Origin: Ciona intestinalis
Lineage: Eukaryota > Chordata > Ascidiacea > Phlebobranchia > Cionidae
Reading direction: 5' to 3'
NCBI RefSeq assembly: GCF_000224145.3
Contig: NC_020173.2
Coordinates: 1,231,435 to 1,295,434 of the forward strand
Length of the DNA stretch: 64,000 bases
Below the pieces are notes generated by a model. It was not told the DNA's origin. It did not search any database and worked only from the letters and a program-made list of their open reading frames with translations. The translations under genes and the position numbers were made by a program. This document shows, piece after piece, positions 11,557-22,456 of the stretch (position 1 is the first letter of the stretch; every line of letters starts with the position of its first letter).

Positions 11557-12012
11557 TTATAGATACGTAATTCTATTATGTTATTTCACTTTTTTTACAA
11601 CTTTTATTTCGATCAGTTTGGATTTTAAACAACATTTTTCTACTAATATAATATACTTAGTGTTACTATTACCAAATATCCTATGTCAAACATTTCTTCT
11701 GTATTAAGAAAGTAAATTAATTTTACCCCGACTTTAAGAATAGATATCTTGATACAGAAATTAATTTACTAAGTTCATATTAAAACTTCCTGCTTGAATT
11801 TTATTTATTCAATGTTTGTACACGTTATGAAGTAATAAGCCTTACTACTCAACTCAAAATTACATTTCAAAAAACCCAAGCAGTATACAAGACAACATAA
11901 TTGTATCTTGTACAAAAGAAAAGAAACTGACTAAAAACTGCAATAGCAGGAGAGTATTACTCCAGTACCCAGATAGAATAGATCATATAAGTTGAGTGAT
12001 TATATAGAATTC
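11403..12012. other. intergenic: ALDH1L and SMNDC1 3' ends
   Basis: AT-rich sequence between two convergent genes; apart from the antisense frame at 11377-11556 I see no gene or repeat here. It should contain both polyadenylation sites. Confidence 0.5.
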
Positions 12013-13961
12013 TCATCTTGGTACAAGATGACGTGCATTGTATTTTGCTCCATGGTCATATTTGGTCATCTCCTTATCTGCTACACCACAGGTTCCAATA
12101 CCTACCTTACCACCCGCCCCTTCAGGAGAAGCAAAAATACTTCTTTTTACCTGTGGTGCAAAGGGAGGATTGAAATACCTTTATTGCAGCAACTTCAACA
12201 CAAAAAAGGGTTGCGAAGAATTTAATATATATATAGTTGGGTGGGGGAAGATGGGACACCTTCAGCACATAATATCTAAATATCCTAATCAAGTTTCAAA
12301 AAATTAACAACGGTGTATGAGAGTCGTGATAAATGAGATGAAATAATCGAGTTAAAGGTGTCCCATCTTCCCCACAGCACATAAGTTTAGTTGTTATACA
12401 CTTAACACTATGAAAAACATATAACCTTGAAACCAGTTGAGGCCAAGGGTTGAAATGAAATGTTTAGAGGTACGGCACACTTATTTTGATTTTGTATACA
12501 CTTGAATGTAACTTACTTTATCCTCGCGTGGCCGGAAAACAACAGTCGTTATAACACGGGTGTTCTGTTTCATACACTTGTGCCAGCTTACGAGTTACCA
12601 AGTATGTTACTATTACTGGGTTACAGTTATTGGCATCTGGTCATGGAAAGTGTCTTCTAGCTTCACCCTACTATTATTACAGTTGCCTGGATAATTAATC
12701 AATAAACTCCCTACTCACCTTTCCCTTTGAAGTCTTTGAATAAACTTTTTTGTTGAAATCTTTCCATTTGTTTTTGGAAATTTCAGACTCGGCCTCTTTC
12801 TCCTTTAATCTCATTTTCTTTTTCAAGTTTCTCTTTTTTCTGTATTCACGCTGGGCAATAGATTGCTCCTTTCTAAGAGTAACATGATGAATAGCATAAA
12901 ACACTCAAGAAATCAATACTCTACCCACTTCAAGTGGTTTTTGCTTTTCCAATGCAAAGAACCTGGTCCAGCCTTACCACCAATTGCAGGTTTGAGGGCC
13001 GACATTTGACAAATATCTGATTTTCCACTTTCACAAAATGCGACCGCCACATATTCACTCTCAGCGAGTATGTCTTCTACTACAGCTTCATAATACCTAG
13101 CAACAAAAATATGTGTCATTAATGGTAAATAAAAAGTCACGGCATATCTGTAATAGGGTTAACTAGCAGCCATAGTCTATAGCAACTTTAAAAACTGTAT
13201 AAAATCTGCACACGAAGTAAATTTGTTAAAGCTTAAACAGAACTATGCAAGAAAATGTTTATACCAAATATATATAATATTATAAAGATGTTTCAATCAA
13301 TATTGTTTATTTTTACAAACTAAAACATAGGTTACCAATTAAACATTGGGTTTGTGTTCAAACTTATTTGTATAGTATGGGGTAGTTACATTTTGTAATA
13401 CAATTAACTAACAAAACAACTTACTTTCCTTCATCTGCTTTCAAAGCTAAGCATTTATCTCCAATACCCCACTCTAACTTTGGTTTGGATTTAGATGAGC
13501 CTTGACCATCTTCATTTTCAGCGCTAATTAAATCTTCTGTAAGTTGAATAACCTGCACATAGACAATAAAAGAGGATAAAAAATGAGGTGATTACTTCAT
13601 GCTGTTGCAATTTGTTGACTAATTTAACAATTTTCAAATGAATTTAGGCCACGGCATAATAAATTTTCCAAAAAAAAATTTTTACTTTAAAGATTTTTTC
13701 GGTTGAAATCCGTTTATGTTGACAAATCCCTCAAATTACTACTATACTTATAATATGATCAATTTTGATTTTTGAAATTACATATGGAAGTAAAAACATC
13801 TGACAAATCTATGGTTTTATTACAAAAATGAAATAACTTACTTCAACTAGATCTTGTTTTAACTTGAGCAATTCATCGTTTTCTTCATCGGCAGCAAGAG
13901 CAGCTTCCACTTGCGCGTATTGGACTTTGTAACTTTTCAAGCTGGCCGTTAACTCTTCCAT
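12013..13961 (-). CDS. SMNDC1: SMNDC1 / SPF30, Tudor-domain splicing factor
   Basis: Spliceosome assembly factor that helps tri-snRNP join the pre-spliceosome in the nucleus. Exons from the 5' end: 13842-13961, 13425-13552, 12929-13096, 12719-12872, 12013-12150; phases agree and give 235 aa (human 238). Order: N-terminal coiled helix (LLKLKQDLVEVIQLTEDL), Tudor domain at about 65-125 (IGDKCLALKADEGKYYEAVV), a Lys/Arg-rich helix (AQREYRKKRNLKKK), and the conserved tail (SIFASPEG, KVGIGTCGVADK, RHLVPR). Two aromatic-cage residues differ from human (W83 to K, Y111 to S) while Y90 and F108 are kept. Exon 3 uses the donor GTGGGTAG. Intron 4 holds one MITE and one SINE fragment. Divergent from LARP7, 544 bp apart. 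Confidence 0.94.
12231..12378 (+). mobile_element. palindromic MITE copy
   Basis: In SMNDC1 intron 4. The left end reads GGGTGGGGGAAGATGGGACA and the right end AAAGGTGTCCCATCTTCCCC; the interior is about 45 bp shorter than other copies. Confidence 0.85.
12507..12621 (-). mobile_element. tRNA-headed SINE, 3' part
   Basis: Antisense 3' segment in SMNDC1 intron 4: AACTTACTTTATCCTCGCGT, then CGTTATAACACGGGTG and CCAGCTTACGAGTTACCA. Confidence 0.82.
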
Positions 13962-14505
13962 GACTTATGTGGCTTTTTCAAACCAGCATATAACTTTTGC
14001 GTGGTTCCAAGCTTTTATTTCAGTGCAGTTATTGCAATTAAATAAAGCAAAATAAACCGAAAAACTCTTTACTATTTTACTTTTCTTCAATCTCAAGCTT
14101 GAAGAAGTTGTAACAAAACGGGAAACAAAAAAAACAGAGAAAGGTCACCAACATAGAAATTTTCGGTTGCGACCACAACGTAGGAAACTTTAAAAGGATG
14201 TTAATTTATCCTGACTTTAACATTTAAACAAACGCTAATGTATATATACACTTCGACGTTGTTTTAACCATTGCTAACTTGCAATGTAACTGACTTTTGA
14301 TCCCAATACCAGTAAGGTAATTTTATGCGAGTGTCAACATGTCAAGCGTGCTGGCACCATGGCAGCAATAGAAGTGTATATAAAACTACAGTAAATGGTC
14401 TGTTGTGTATTCTGTTTATTTCCACGTAGTACCCGGCTGTAAACCGTCGTTATTTTGCAGATTTAACAATTTTCTGTACAACGATCCTGAGTTGATTGAA
14501 CCTGG
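13962..14505. promoter_or_regulatory. SMNDC1 / LARP7 divergent promoter region
   Basis: 544 bp separate two divergent start codons. A TATTTTGCAG acceptor-like site at 14460 could be the spliced-leader or cis acceptor of LARP7. No other gene is seen. Shared regulation is an inference from spacing only. Confidence 0.5.
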
Positions 14506-16032
14506 ATGGTGAAGGTGGCGGAGCCGCAACAGATGATCCGAAGAAAGCGGAAACGGATTAAGCATACGTTGCAAACTGTCCAGGAACAAGTCGAATTTTA
14601 CTTCAGCGATGCAAATTTACGAAGGGACAAATTCTTTCTGCAAAAGACTGGCTCAAATGGAACTAAACCGGTACCAATTCATGTTCTAAAATCATTTAAC
14701 TGCATTAAAAAGTTGAGTGTTAATGAACAAACTATAATACGAGCAATAAAAAACTCAACTCTGCTTACGGTGAATGAACACTTAAAAACTATTCAACGAA
14801 AATTCGTTTTACAAGAGGAGCCTGCCAACACAGACGACTGCACTGTTTATATAGATTGCTTGCCACCCGATGCAACCATAGCATGGTTAAAAGGAATATG
14901 CAAAAAGTTAGGCACTGCAAAGTACATTTCACTACCACGGCAACAAAATGGAAGTATAAAAGGATTTTGTTTTATTGAGTTCTCCTGCCCTGAAGAAGCT
15001 TTGACCGCCTACTCAAGCCTTAATTTCCCTCGTAAGAATTTCTTTCCCAATCGAACTGCTGAGTATTTAACCAGTCTCCAGCTTGAACAAGTTGGTGAGG
15101 AAGAAGAAATGGATACAATAAGCTCTGCGGCATCTTCTGTACAACATGCCTGTATAAAATCTTCAGAAGATTCTCAGGCCATGCCACACAGAAACCAAAG
15201 TCACCTTAAGAATGCCGACATAGAGATATCAGAACAATTAAAATCCAGTTTTCAACATCGCCAAGCGACCAGACTACTGTCTTCTGTAACCACTGTAAAA
15301 GAAAATATTAAAAGAAGAGGAAAACGGATCAGAAAATCGAAGAAAAATGCAAAAACGAAACAAGACCCACCACAGATTCGAGCTATAATGAAAACTGATT
15401 GGTTGGAATTGAAAGAAAGTTACGTGAGGATGCAAAGGAAAGAGATGGGGAGACTAAAGAGCATCTTACAAAGTTTGTCCTCTGATTTGAAGCACACAAG
15501 TGGCTTCATAAAAGTACATAATTCCCGAAGCAATGACATTTGGGATTTTGACGACAGCTCGAACCAGTATGATATTGATAACAGACAATCTTCTGAAGAA
15601 GAAAAAACAAAGCGAGCTGCTCCTTCATTTACACCAGGGGTTGTAGCAAAAGTTCAATGTTTAGATTCGGGGCAACCAAACCGAAGTCTTCCCGAATTTA
15701 AGGTTCTAAAGCATCATTTATTCAATCATGGTAAAGTAGCATATGTTGATGTTGCTCCTAAAGCAACAGAAGGTTTTGTGCGGTTTGAGGACAGTGTTTC
15801 TGCTCAGAGAGCTGTACTAAATGAAGAGAAATTCTCTCTTCGGCTACTAACAGGGGAAGAAGAGGAAAAATATTGGGATCGCCTCCTCGTCTCCAGGCAA
15901 ATGAAGAGGAGCCGAGAGAGACCTCGAATCAGAGGCAGGGACAGAATTACAAAACGAGCGAAAAACTTGTTGCTTGCCACAGGCCGAAAGCATATTAAAT
16001 TCAACCAATATTTTAACAATACTTTGCAATAA
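14506..16032 (+). CDS. LARP7: La-related protein 7 (7SK snRNP chaperone)
   Basis: Binds the 3' end of 7SK RNA and holds the 7SK snRNP that sequesters P-TEFb; the vertebrate protein also guides U6 snRNA modification. A single exon codes for 508 aa (human 582). Domains: La motif at about 22-105 (VEFYFSDANLRRDKFFLQK, CIKKLSVNEQTIIRAIKNS), RRM1 at about 112-180 (TVYIDCLPPDATIAWLKGIC, GFCFIEFSCPEEA), a basic low-complexity linker with KENIKRRGKRIRKSKKN, and a C-terminal xRRM at about 380-480 (GVVAKVQCL, VAYVDVAP, GEEEEKYWDRLLVSRQ) ending in the conserved KHIKFNQYF helix. Vertebrate LARP7 has many introns, so this is intron loss or retroposition. It diverges from SMNDC1. Confidence 0.94.
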   Translation: MVKVAEPQQMIRRKRKRIKHTLQTVQEQVEFYFSDANLRRDKFFLQKTGSNGTKPVPIHVLKSFNCIKKLSVNEQTIIRAIKNSTLLTVNEHLKTIQRKFVLQEEPANTDDCTVYIDCLPPDATIAWLKGICKKLGTAKYISLPRQQNGSIKGFCFIEFSCPEEALTAYSSLNFPRKNFFPNRTAEYLTSLQLEQVGEEEEMDTISSAASSVQHACIKSSEDSQAMPHRNQSHLKNADIEISEQLKSSFQHRQATRLLSSVTTVKENIKRRGKRIRKSKKNAKTKQDPPQIRAIMKTDWLELKESYVRMQRKEMGRLKSILQSLSSDLKHTSGFIKVHNSRSNDIWDFDDSSNQYDIDNRQSSEEEKTKRAAPSFTPGVVAKVQCLDSGQPNRSLPEFKVLKHHLFNHGKVAYVDVAPKATEGFVRFEDSVSAQRAVLNEEKFSLRLLTGEEEEKYWDRLLVSRQMKRSRERPRIRGRDRITKRAKNLLLATGRKHIKFNQYFNNTLQ

Positions 16033-17051
16033 CAAAATCATTATTATAGTATGTGAAAATGAATTTTGATATGCTACCGAAAGCTGCTACTTTTACTGTT
16101 ATATCGTTTACGAAATGTTGTTTTCTATTGGCTTGCATTGTTGCATGCACTCATGCTTCCTTGTCGTTTTTTTTCTATTTGTACTGTTTTCTTGTTTCTA
16201 CTTTAAACCATAAAAGGTGAAAACTCCGGAATCGTTAATCAAGCTACGAAAATGTGTTATAAAGAGGTAATGTTATCTTAACAAATGGATAGTAACCGCA
16301 CTATATACGACACTTTGTCAACAGCTACGGTACAATAAGATCTTAGGATAAGACGTAAGGAAAAGTTCCAATAACCTATTAACAGAGGCTTGTGAACTAA
16401 GCGCCATATGTTTCATTGTTTACATTAGTTGCAGAGACCACGGAAGGTTTTCCACGGCGGCATATGTTCTGTGGCGCAAATAAAGGGCGATACCCCCCCC
16501 CCCGAAAAATAAAACAATACTTTATCCGCAATATTGTTTTAAGAATTATTGACAAGAGTTTGATTGGCGCCAAACGGGGTAAAAGGGTTTCGGGATATTA
16601 AGAATAATAAGCAACCATACCCCATGTACTGATTTACAATGTCCGACCATGGCCTGGACGAACCTTAAGTAATGCTATATATATACGTTAATCAAGTACG
16701 TATTTACTTACACTCGAAATAAACGCGTTCAAGCTAAAGCCGTTTACGTTGCGCATTCAAAATTTGGCTCGTCACATTTATTTCGAGGGCAAAAAATAAA
16801 CATACCTCAGATGTCACAGTGATTAATACGCCTACCTCTAGCCCAGAAGTTTCGGGTTCAAGGCTCGACGCTGCTACCATTGTGGCGCATTTGTCTATGA
16901 CTCTATGGTAAAGACCCTTAAGCTTAACGGCAATTGTTCAAACCTTGTGGTCAACCGTATTGTAACTACTGTCGTTGCTCCGCCACCCGAGGATGAATAA
17001 GCGACTTTATACATTCGGATAGGACGTAAATCATCAACGGGCCAGTGAAGG
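16033..17051. other. intergenic, 3' of LARP7
   Basis: AT-rich intergenic DNA with a C homopolymer near 16492-16503 and a decayed SINE near 16812-17006. A 61-codon open frame at 16416-16601 has no recognisable features. No gene is supported. Confidence 0.5.
16812..17006 (+). mobile_element. degenerate tRNA-headed SINE
   Basis: Old sense copy: GTTTCGGGTTCAAGGCTCGA (B-box-like), CTGCTACCATTGTGG, then ACGGCAATTGTTC and CTGTCGTTG, with the middle deleted. Confidence 0.6.
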
Positions 17052-17248
17052 TATAGTAGGATGGGGGAAAGTGGGACATCTTCGGCGCATAATATCTGGA
17101 CATCCTGATCGTGTTTTAAACAGTTAACAACGGTCTATGGGAGTCCTTGGGCATATAGTTTCATAATTCTTTGAAAGTTTCTTGTTTACTACCACATTGA
17201 ACGAGAAAATAGAGTTAAAATGTGTCCCAACTTTCCCCACCCTACTAT
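17052..17248 (+). mobile_element. palindromic MITE copy
   Basis: Complete-looking copy, left end TAGTAGGATGGGGGAAAGTG, right end TTTCCCCACCCTACTATA, next to a TA microsatellite. Confidence 0.85.
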
Positions 17249-17412
17249 ATATATATATATATCTCAATATACTTCACTGTTCTAACTTTCTCTCTTGAAT
17301 TTGTGACTATCATTTGCATCTCAAGAAAATGACGTGATCTCTTTTTGCTATAAACAGCATTTCTTATTTAAATTAATTATTTCGCGAAGATTATTTCGTA
17401 GTTAAAGTAAAG

Positions 17413-17600
17413 ATATAGTAGGGTGGGATACCTACTTATTCTATTTTCTCGTCCGATTTGGCGGTAAACAAAAAAAGTTAACGAGTTATAAAACCGTACC
17501 CACACGGTTCTCATATAGACCGTTGTTAATTGTTTAAAACACCATCAGGATATTTGGAAAATATGTGCCAAAGGTGTCCCATCTTCCCCCAACCTACAAT
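17413..17600 (-). mobile_element. palindromic MITE copy
   Basis: Reverse-oriented copy with a shortened left end (TATAGTAGGGTGGGATACC) and an intact right end (GTGTCCCATCTTCCCCC). Confidence 0.8.
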
Positions 17601-17699
17601 ACTGTAGCGTTAATGCTTCGTTCGTATTGTACCAGAAACGCTACTTGGATGTTCCTTAAAATTAGGTATATATTCTAACTGTATGTAGTCGAATGCTAG

Positions 17700-18684
17700 T
17701 CGTTCTTCTTAATTTTTAACTCGTAAAACGTATCGTATTACAAGGAAAGGGTGCGGCTAGCTTACTTGCGCACCTAAAGATAAACCCAGTGATGTCACGT
17801 CCCCTTTGAGCGGTTGCATGACGGCGTGTCAAACAAGCCGCGATTCGGGCCAAGTAGTAAGCTGCTTTGTTTAACAATCGTCAAAGTCGGCAGTGCGCGC
17901 CCATGCGATGTCGAACAAAGCGACAAATTCTCAAGCTCGCCGCCAAGTAATCCAAGCACCAGAAATGTTTGCGGCTTTTTGCGCAGGCGCAGTCTTATAA
18001 GCCATTGCCTCGGCAGCATACCAGACTTTGCGCTTCACTAGCAACTGACTAAACCGCGCACAGCGGCTTTCCACTCGCCAGTAAATACCAAAGCAATGGC
18101 CAAACTGTACCGAGTTTGACAGGATCTAATTGCCTGTGTACAGACCGATTCCGGGATCGTCAGATAAGTCGCCGGACTTCACGCGTAACGTTGTTCTTCT
18201 GGCGCCAAAACCAGACATTTGCGGAGATGACAAAATGTACTGTAGAAGGTGACAGTGGAAAACGGACGCGCGAATTCCAGGCGGAAACAGAGTGAAGCAC
18301 AAATAGAAATACATGAGAATTATAAAAAAATAGTAGTAAAAATCACAATGGTATAAAGCGTGGAGAACAACAACAAGGTCGACTGCAAATCGGGTCAAAA
18401 ACTCTTTAAAATTCTTGCGTTCACCTGTTCCGGGATTACGGGGCCCAAAATCGCCTTACCGAACGAGGAAGGAATTTCAAGCGACGGCCAGCGTTTTGGG
18501 AATAAGTCGGTGGCTTCACGCAACGTTACATCAGTGTAGACCGATAACAGCTTGTCATAATAACACCTCAGTTTAGGGGAAGAGGTGAAGCAGCAGTACA
18601 AAGCACCAATTAAGGAACACTTGGGTCGAAACGACCGTCATGACTGCAGCAGATTTTGCTTAACAAAAAGCAGGGCGTCACGGG
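17700..18684. other. GC-richer region 3' of SUFU
   Basis: CpG-richer than its surroundings. Open frames on both strands (for example 17795-18041 and 18395-18601) have no recognisable domains. Two related blocks, near 18158-18192 and 18510-18540, share ATAAGTCG, GGCTTCACGC-like and AACGTT words in the same order, suggesting an old direct duplication. It could be a long SUFU 3' UTR or a decayed element. Confidence 0.35.
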
Positions 18685-21600
18685 CTACGTAGGAAACTGC
18701 TCCATTGGTAAAATGGAGTCGAAGCTCGGGTCTGGTAATATCGACACCTCTAAGCGCTTTCGAGGCCACCTGTAACTTTTCGGGAGCTGTGCCTATTAAA
18801 AAAACATAGGCAATATTATACGAGGCGTTTAGGTGTAAGGTGAATATTTACACATGCCCAAAACAGTTGTCAAAACAAAGCGATGTTTTATAGCTAGTTT
18901 TATGGGCTATAACTTTAATTACATGTGTGTAGCTATGTATGTGCATCAATACCGACTTAACGCTATAAGCATGTAACACTTATGCACGCAAGTAACACTT
19001 GAAAACTTCAAAAGCTCGATATGGATTATTAAAACCTTACAGTGTCGATGCTTGTCAACTCTTCTAAGTCTCGAATGAGTTCGTAAGCGAGGTCTTCTGT
19101 GACCAGGACCTGCAGCCACGGTCCCCTGGCAGCGTAGGGGTTTCGTTCATTAACGAACGCTCCCTCGACCCCTAAAAAGGGTGTTGGGTTGAAAACAGGC
19201 GTGACAAAGAGCGCGGGTGGTTGCGACATCGGTAAAAGCATCTCACTAATGGGTTACCTGTTGCTACGAATGTCACAGCCGTGTCTCCGTTCACGCTTTT
19301 GAAAGTGAAATGCCGGCCATGCAGTACACGACCTTTGCAAGCAAGGGCGAGTAGGGAACCTGCCTCAAGATTAAACTTGAGGTGTACTGCGTCCAATGTA
19401 CGTGTGTATACCATCTCGTGCGGCACGTCGTTCTCGCGTGATCTGTAAATCGCCACGTTAGAACTAGTTGTTTATATGTCAAATGGTGGTTTAGGAAAAA
19501 ATAAACTTACACAAGTTCCCTTGAAGGGACAGAGGGAAGGGCCTGGTGCTTGGCGCGGCCCAAGCCTTCTAGAAGCGCATCCTTGATTTGATTTGAAACT
19601 GCGAATAAAAACGGTGATCTTAAAAAAAAATAAAAAAACGGTGAAAAAATACAGCTCAAAATTTTAGCATATATATATATATATATATATATGCGTGCCA
19701 GTTTATACGTGGAAAATTGGTTTCCTCTGTTTGAAATACTATGTACACAAAGTTACAGTTTATAAGAATGTTACTCGGCATTCTATTACCTATTCATACG
19801 TGCAGTAATTATTTGGTAAACACAGCTTAAAGTAGCGATCTTACAATATCTTTAAGTGGCCGTTAAGATAAATATAGATAAATACTCAAGCCAGCAATTT
19901 TCGTTTCTCACCTTCCTCTGAGATTTTCGGTGGTAAATGTAACTCGTCTCCGTTCTCGCCGTACATTGCGTCTGTCGATTCGATCCACGTACATTTGGCG
20001 CTGACACCGCTGAGATTTGAGCCGTTCTGCCTGATCCCCTCATCGACGCTCTCCTGGGTTTGGCAGATAGAGGTTTTGTTGGTTTGTGCTAATTCGTTTT
20101 CGATGCGCCCGCCGAGTGATGGCCGCGCTGTACCTACTTGTAATGACGGGTCGATCTCGAAAATGGTCTCGCCTCTCCTCATGTCGGTGACAAGCCAAGG
20201 CCCGCCGGCTCTGCAAGATCAAAGCGAACAAAAAACATCATTTTTCCCGATTACCAATAACTTCCACTCATCAATTCTACTTACAGGGGAATAGTTTTAA
20301 GCAGCTCGATAACGCCTGGGCCGTTCCACTGCTGCGCCGCCTGCAGCTCCTCGGTGCAAACGCCGACGACCTAGACCGAACAGATATCGAGTTACAACCA
20401 ATTTCGAATGGGCAGCACTATATAAAATACTTGTATGAAGTTGACCGATCCGATCGGTGTAGTAACCATCGGTAGTTGGGCGTCATCTGTCATAAGCATG
20501 TGCTGCAACCTTGACTCGCAGTTGTCCAGTGGTGCGTGCCATGAAACATGATCTCCACTATAGAGAGCGTTTTCTGCATGAAGCAACCAGACTCAATTAC
20601 TGTGACCAATTGTGGCGGATTTAAAACAGTAAAAAGTTAAAAATATAAAAATCACCAATTTTTATATACACGTATTAAAATAGATTATTAAAAGAAAATA
20701 AAGAGATGATATTGTAAAATAACATGCTATGCACATATTTCATGCTATGGTTGTAAATTTTAAGGTCTGTATAGTATAACATCTGCTTTAAATCTGGGTT
20801 CAAAGTGAAATATCAATGCTTTCATATATTCGATTTAAACTTAAGATTAACCAGTCCTAACACTCATTTTGTTCCATAAATAAATGTTGTGGTTAGAATT
20901 CAAAAACGCTGGAAATTCCAATAGAAATACAAACAAGATGCAGACATACAAATACAGAACAGGAATAAGCAAGTACATGAACGTTGATCCCTAGTAAATA
21001 TGTTAAACATCTTATCATAAATTTTAACATAACTGGTGAGATTTCTTAATTGAAACCCTAACAAAGCATCATAGTTCCAGTCGTAAGCTGTAAGAACTGG
21101 TTTGCATGTAAATAGTTGTCTGTAGGATTAAGACTCTATTTGTTATTAACTGCCACTACAGATTTACAGATTACTTAGGAGAGCAGGCACATGCCGACAA
21201 AACTAGAACCAAATTTAATCCCTTCTTGAGTTAAGCTACTAAGAAGAGAAATTCACTGCTAAGTCAGATTGCTTTTTAAATAACCTAAACATCATAGGGA
21301 CATAGAGGTAACACACTGACAGGGAAGGGTCTTGTGAAGTTAAGATCTTTATCATCCTAACAGGCACATCCTAACACCACAGCGCGACAAATTGACCCAC
21401 TACAAACCATGAGCCAAGCATACACTGGATTAGTAAGTTCATCAAAGAAGTTCATACTCAATGGAATTGATAAGTGATGGACACTATCACGAAATTGTTA
21501 CCTGACTGGAAGACATATCGGGCCAATGCCTGGAGCAATTCAGCAGGCCAAGTGGGTGGTCCACTCTCGCCGGGCTCTCGTTTCAACCGCATCGTTAATT

Positions 21601-22414
21601 CGAATCCAAATCCGCTGGGGCCGTCAGAATTGCTAGTTCTGCACAAAGGTGAAAACGCCTTAAAATGGCCGCCGGGATATACTTTATTGTACTGCGGCCT
21701 ACACAATTGTTAGGTACTTCGGAAAGAGAGAGAGACTGACTGTCTATAACTAATAAACTTCACACAGTCTTATCCAGGATTTTTTGCTCCAATGGTTCGT
21801 CATACATAATAATACAGTGTATCACTATCAATTGTAAGCTTACGGGTGCACACGTCCATCGCCATGCAAATCTGAAAATCCAAAGGTAATGTAGTGCCAA
21901 TGTTCTGGAATGTTCCGTTCAGGGTCCCCTTTATTGTAATACATTGACACATAATCCAACGGGTCTGGTCCTCCAAGCCTATGAAGTTTATTATTTATAT
22001 ATTAATTAATTGTTCAAAAAACATACATATATATACACTCTATTGAATTAGACCTGTATATTTAATAACATATTTTAAATATTATCGCAACCTGTCTTTA
22101 AAAAATAAGTGGTAAAGTAAAAACCTAATGCATCTAAAAAAATGTTATTGCACATTAAAAGCACTGTTTTTCTATGTCTGTAGACCACATTGTAGCGCCC
22201 GAAAAAAACATAGTAGGAAAAAGAGTTGCTTTGCTTACCAATATTTAATGACAGCAGTTACTTGCAAAGGGTTAGGTTGGTCATGATATACATTTCGACA
22301 AGCTTGATAAATAGCATCTAGTCCAGGTGGCGGGGTAGGAACCATGTTCACCGAATTACTTGGTGGTCTGGCATATGTTTTCTCTTGTGCTGCCTGCATA
22401 AATGTTCCTGCCAT
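18685..22414 (-). CDS. SUFU: Suppressor of fused (Hedgehog pathway inhibitor)
   Basis: Cytoplasmic and nuclear protein that binds GLI factors and restrains Hedgehog signalling. Ten exons from the 5' end: 22239-22414, 21844-21978, 21502-21638, 20431-20573, 20285-20370, 19912-20210, 19511-19598, 19258-19442, 19041-19171, 18685-18792; phases agree, 495 aa (human 484). Landmarks in order: GLDAIYQACRNVYHDQPNPL, LGGPDPLDYVSMY, IPEHWHYITFGFSDLHGD, DGPSGFGFELTMRLKRE, GDHVSWHAPLDN, VVGVCTEELQAAQQWNG, DMRRGETIFEIDP, SNLSGVSAKC, DAVHLKFNLEAGSLL, GRVLHGRHFTFKS, GPWLQVLVTEDLA and the tail VSILPDPSFDS. About 30 extra residues sit in exon 6 between FEIDPSLQ and VDEGI. An in-frame ATG at 22456 would add 14 residues; I chose 22414 because it lies closer to the conserved start. 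Confidence 0.95.
19667..19692. repeat. TA microsatellite in SUFU intron 6
   Basis: A run of about 12 AT dinucleotides in the intron between exons 6 and 7. Confidence 0.9.
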
Positions 22415-22456
22415 TGGCCGTGAAAGCTTTAAACACGTACTTTGAGTGCGCAGCAT

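Noticed and set aside
12873-12928. SMNDC1 exon 3 extended to the donor at GTAGAG
   Set aside because: That donor gives the wrong phase for exon 4; the donor GTGGGT gives HLKKEQSIAQREY, matching the human protein.
18395-18601. Possible duplicated last exon of SUFU (contains DLFPKRWPSLEIPSS)
   Set aside because: The likeness to the real last exon is only a few residues and the DNA does not align; the true terminal exon at 18685-18792 fits in phase.
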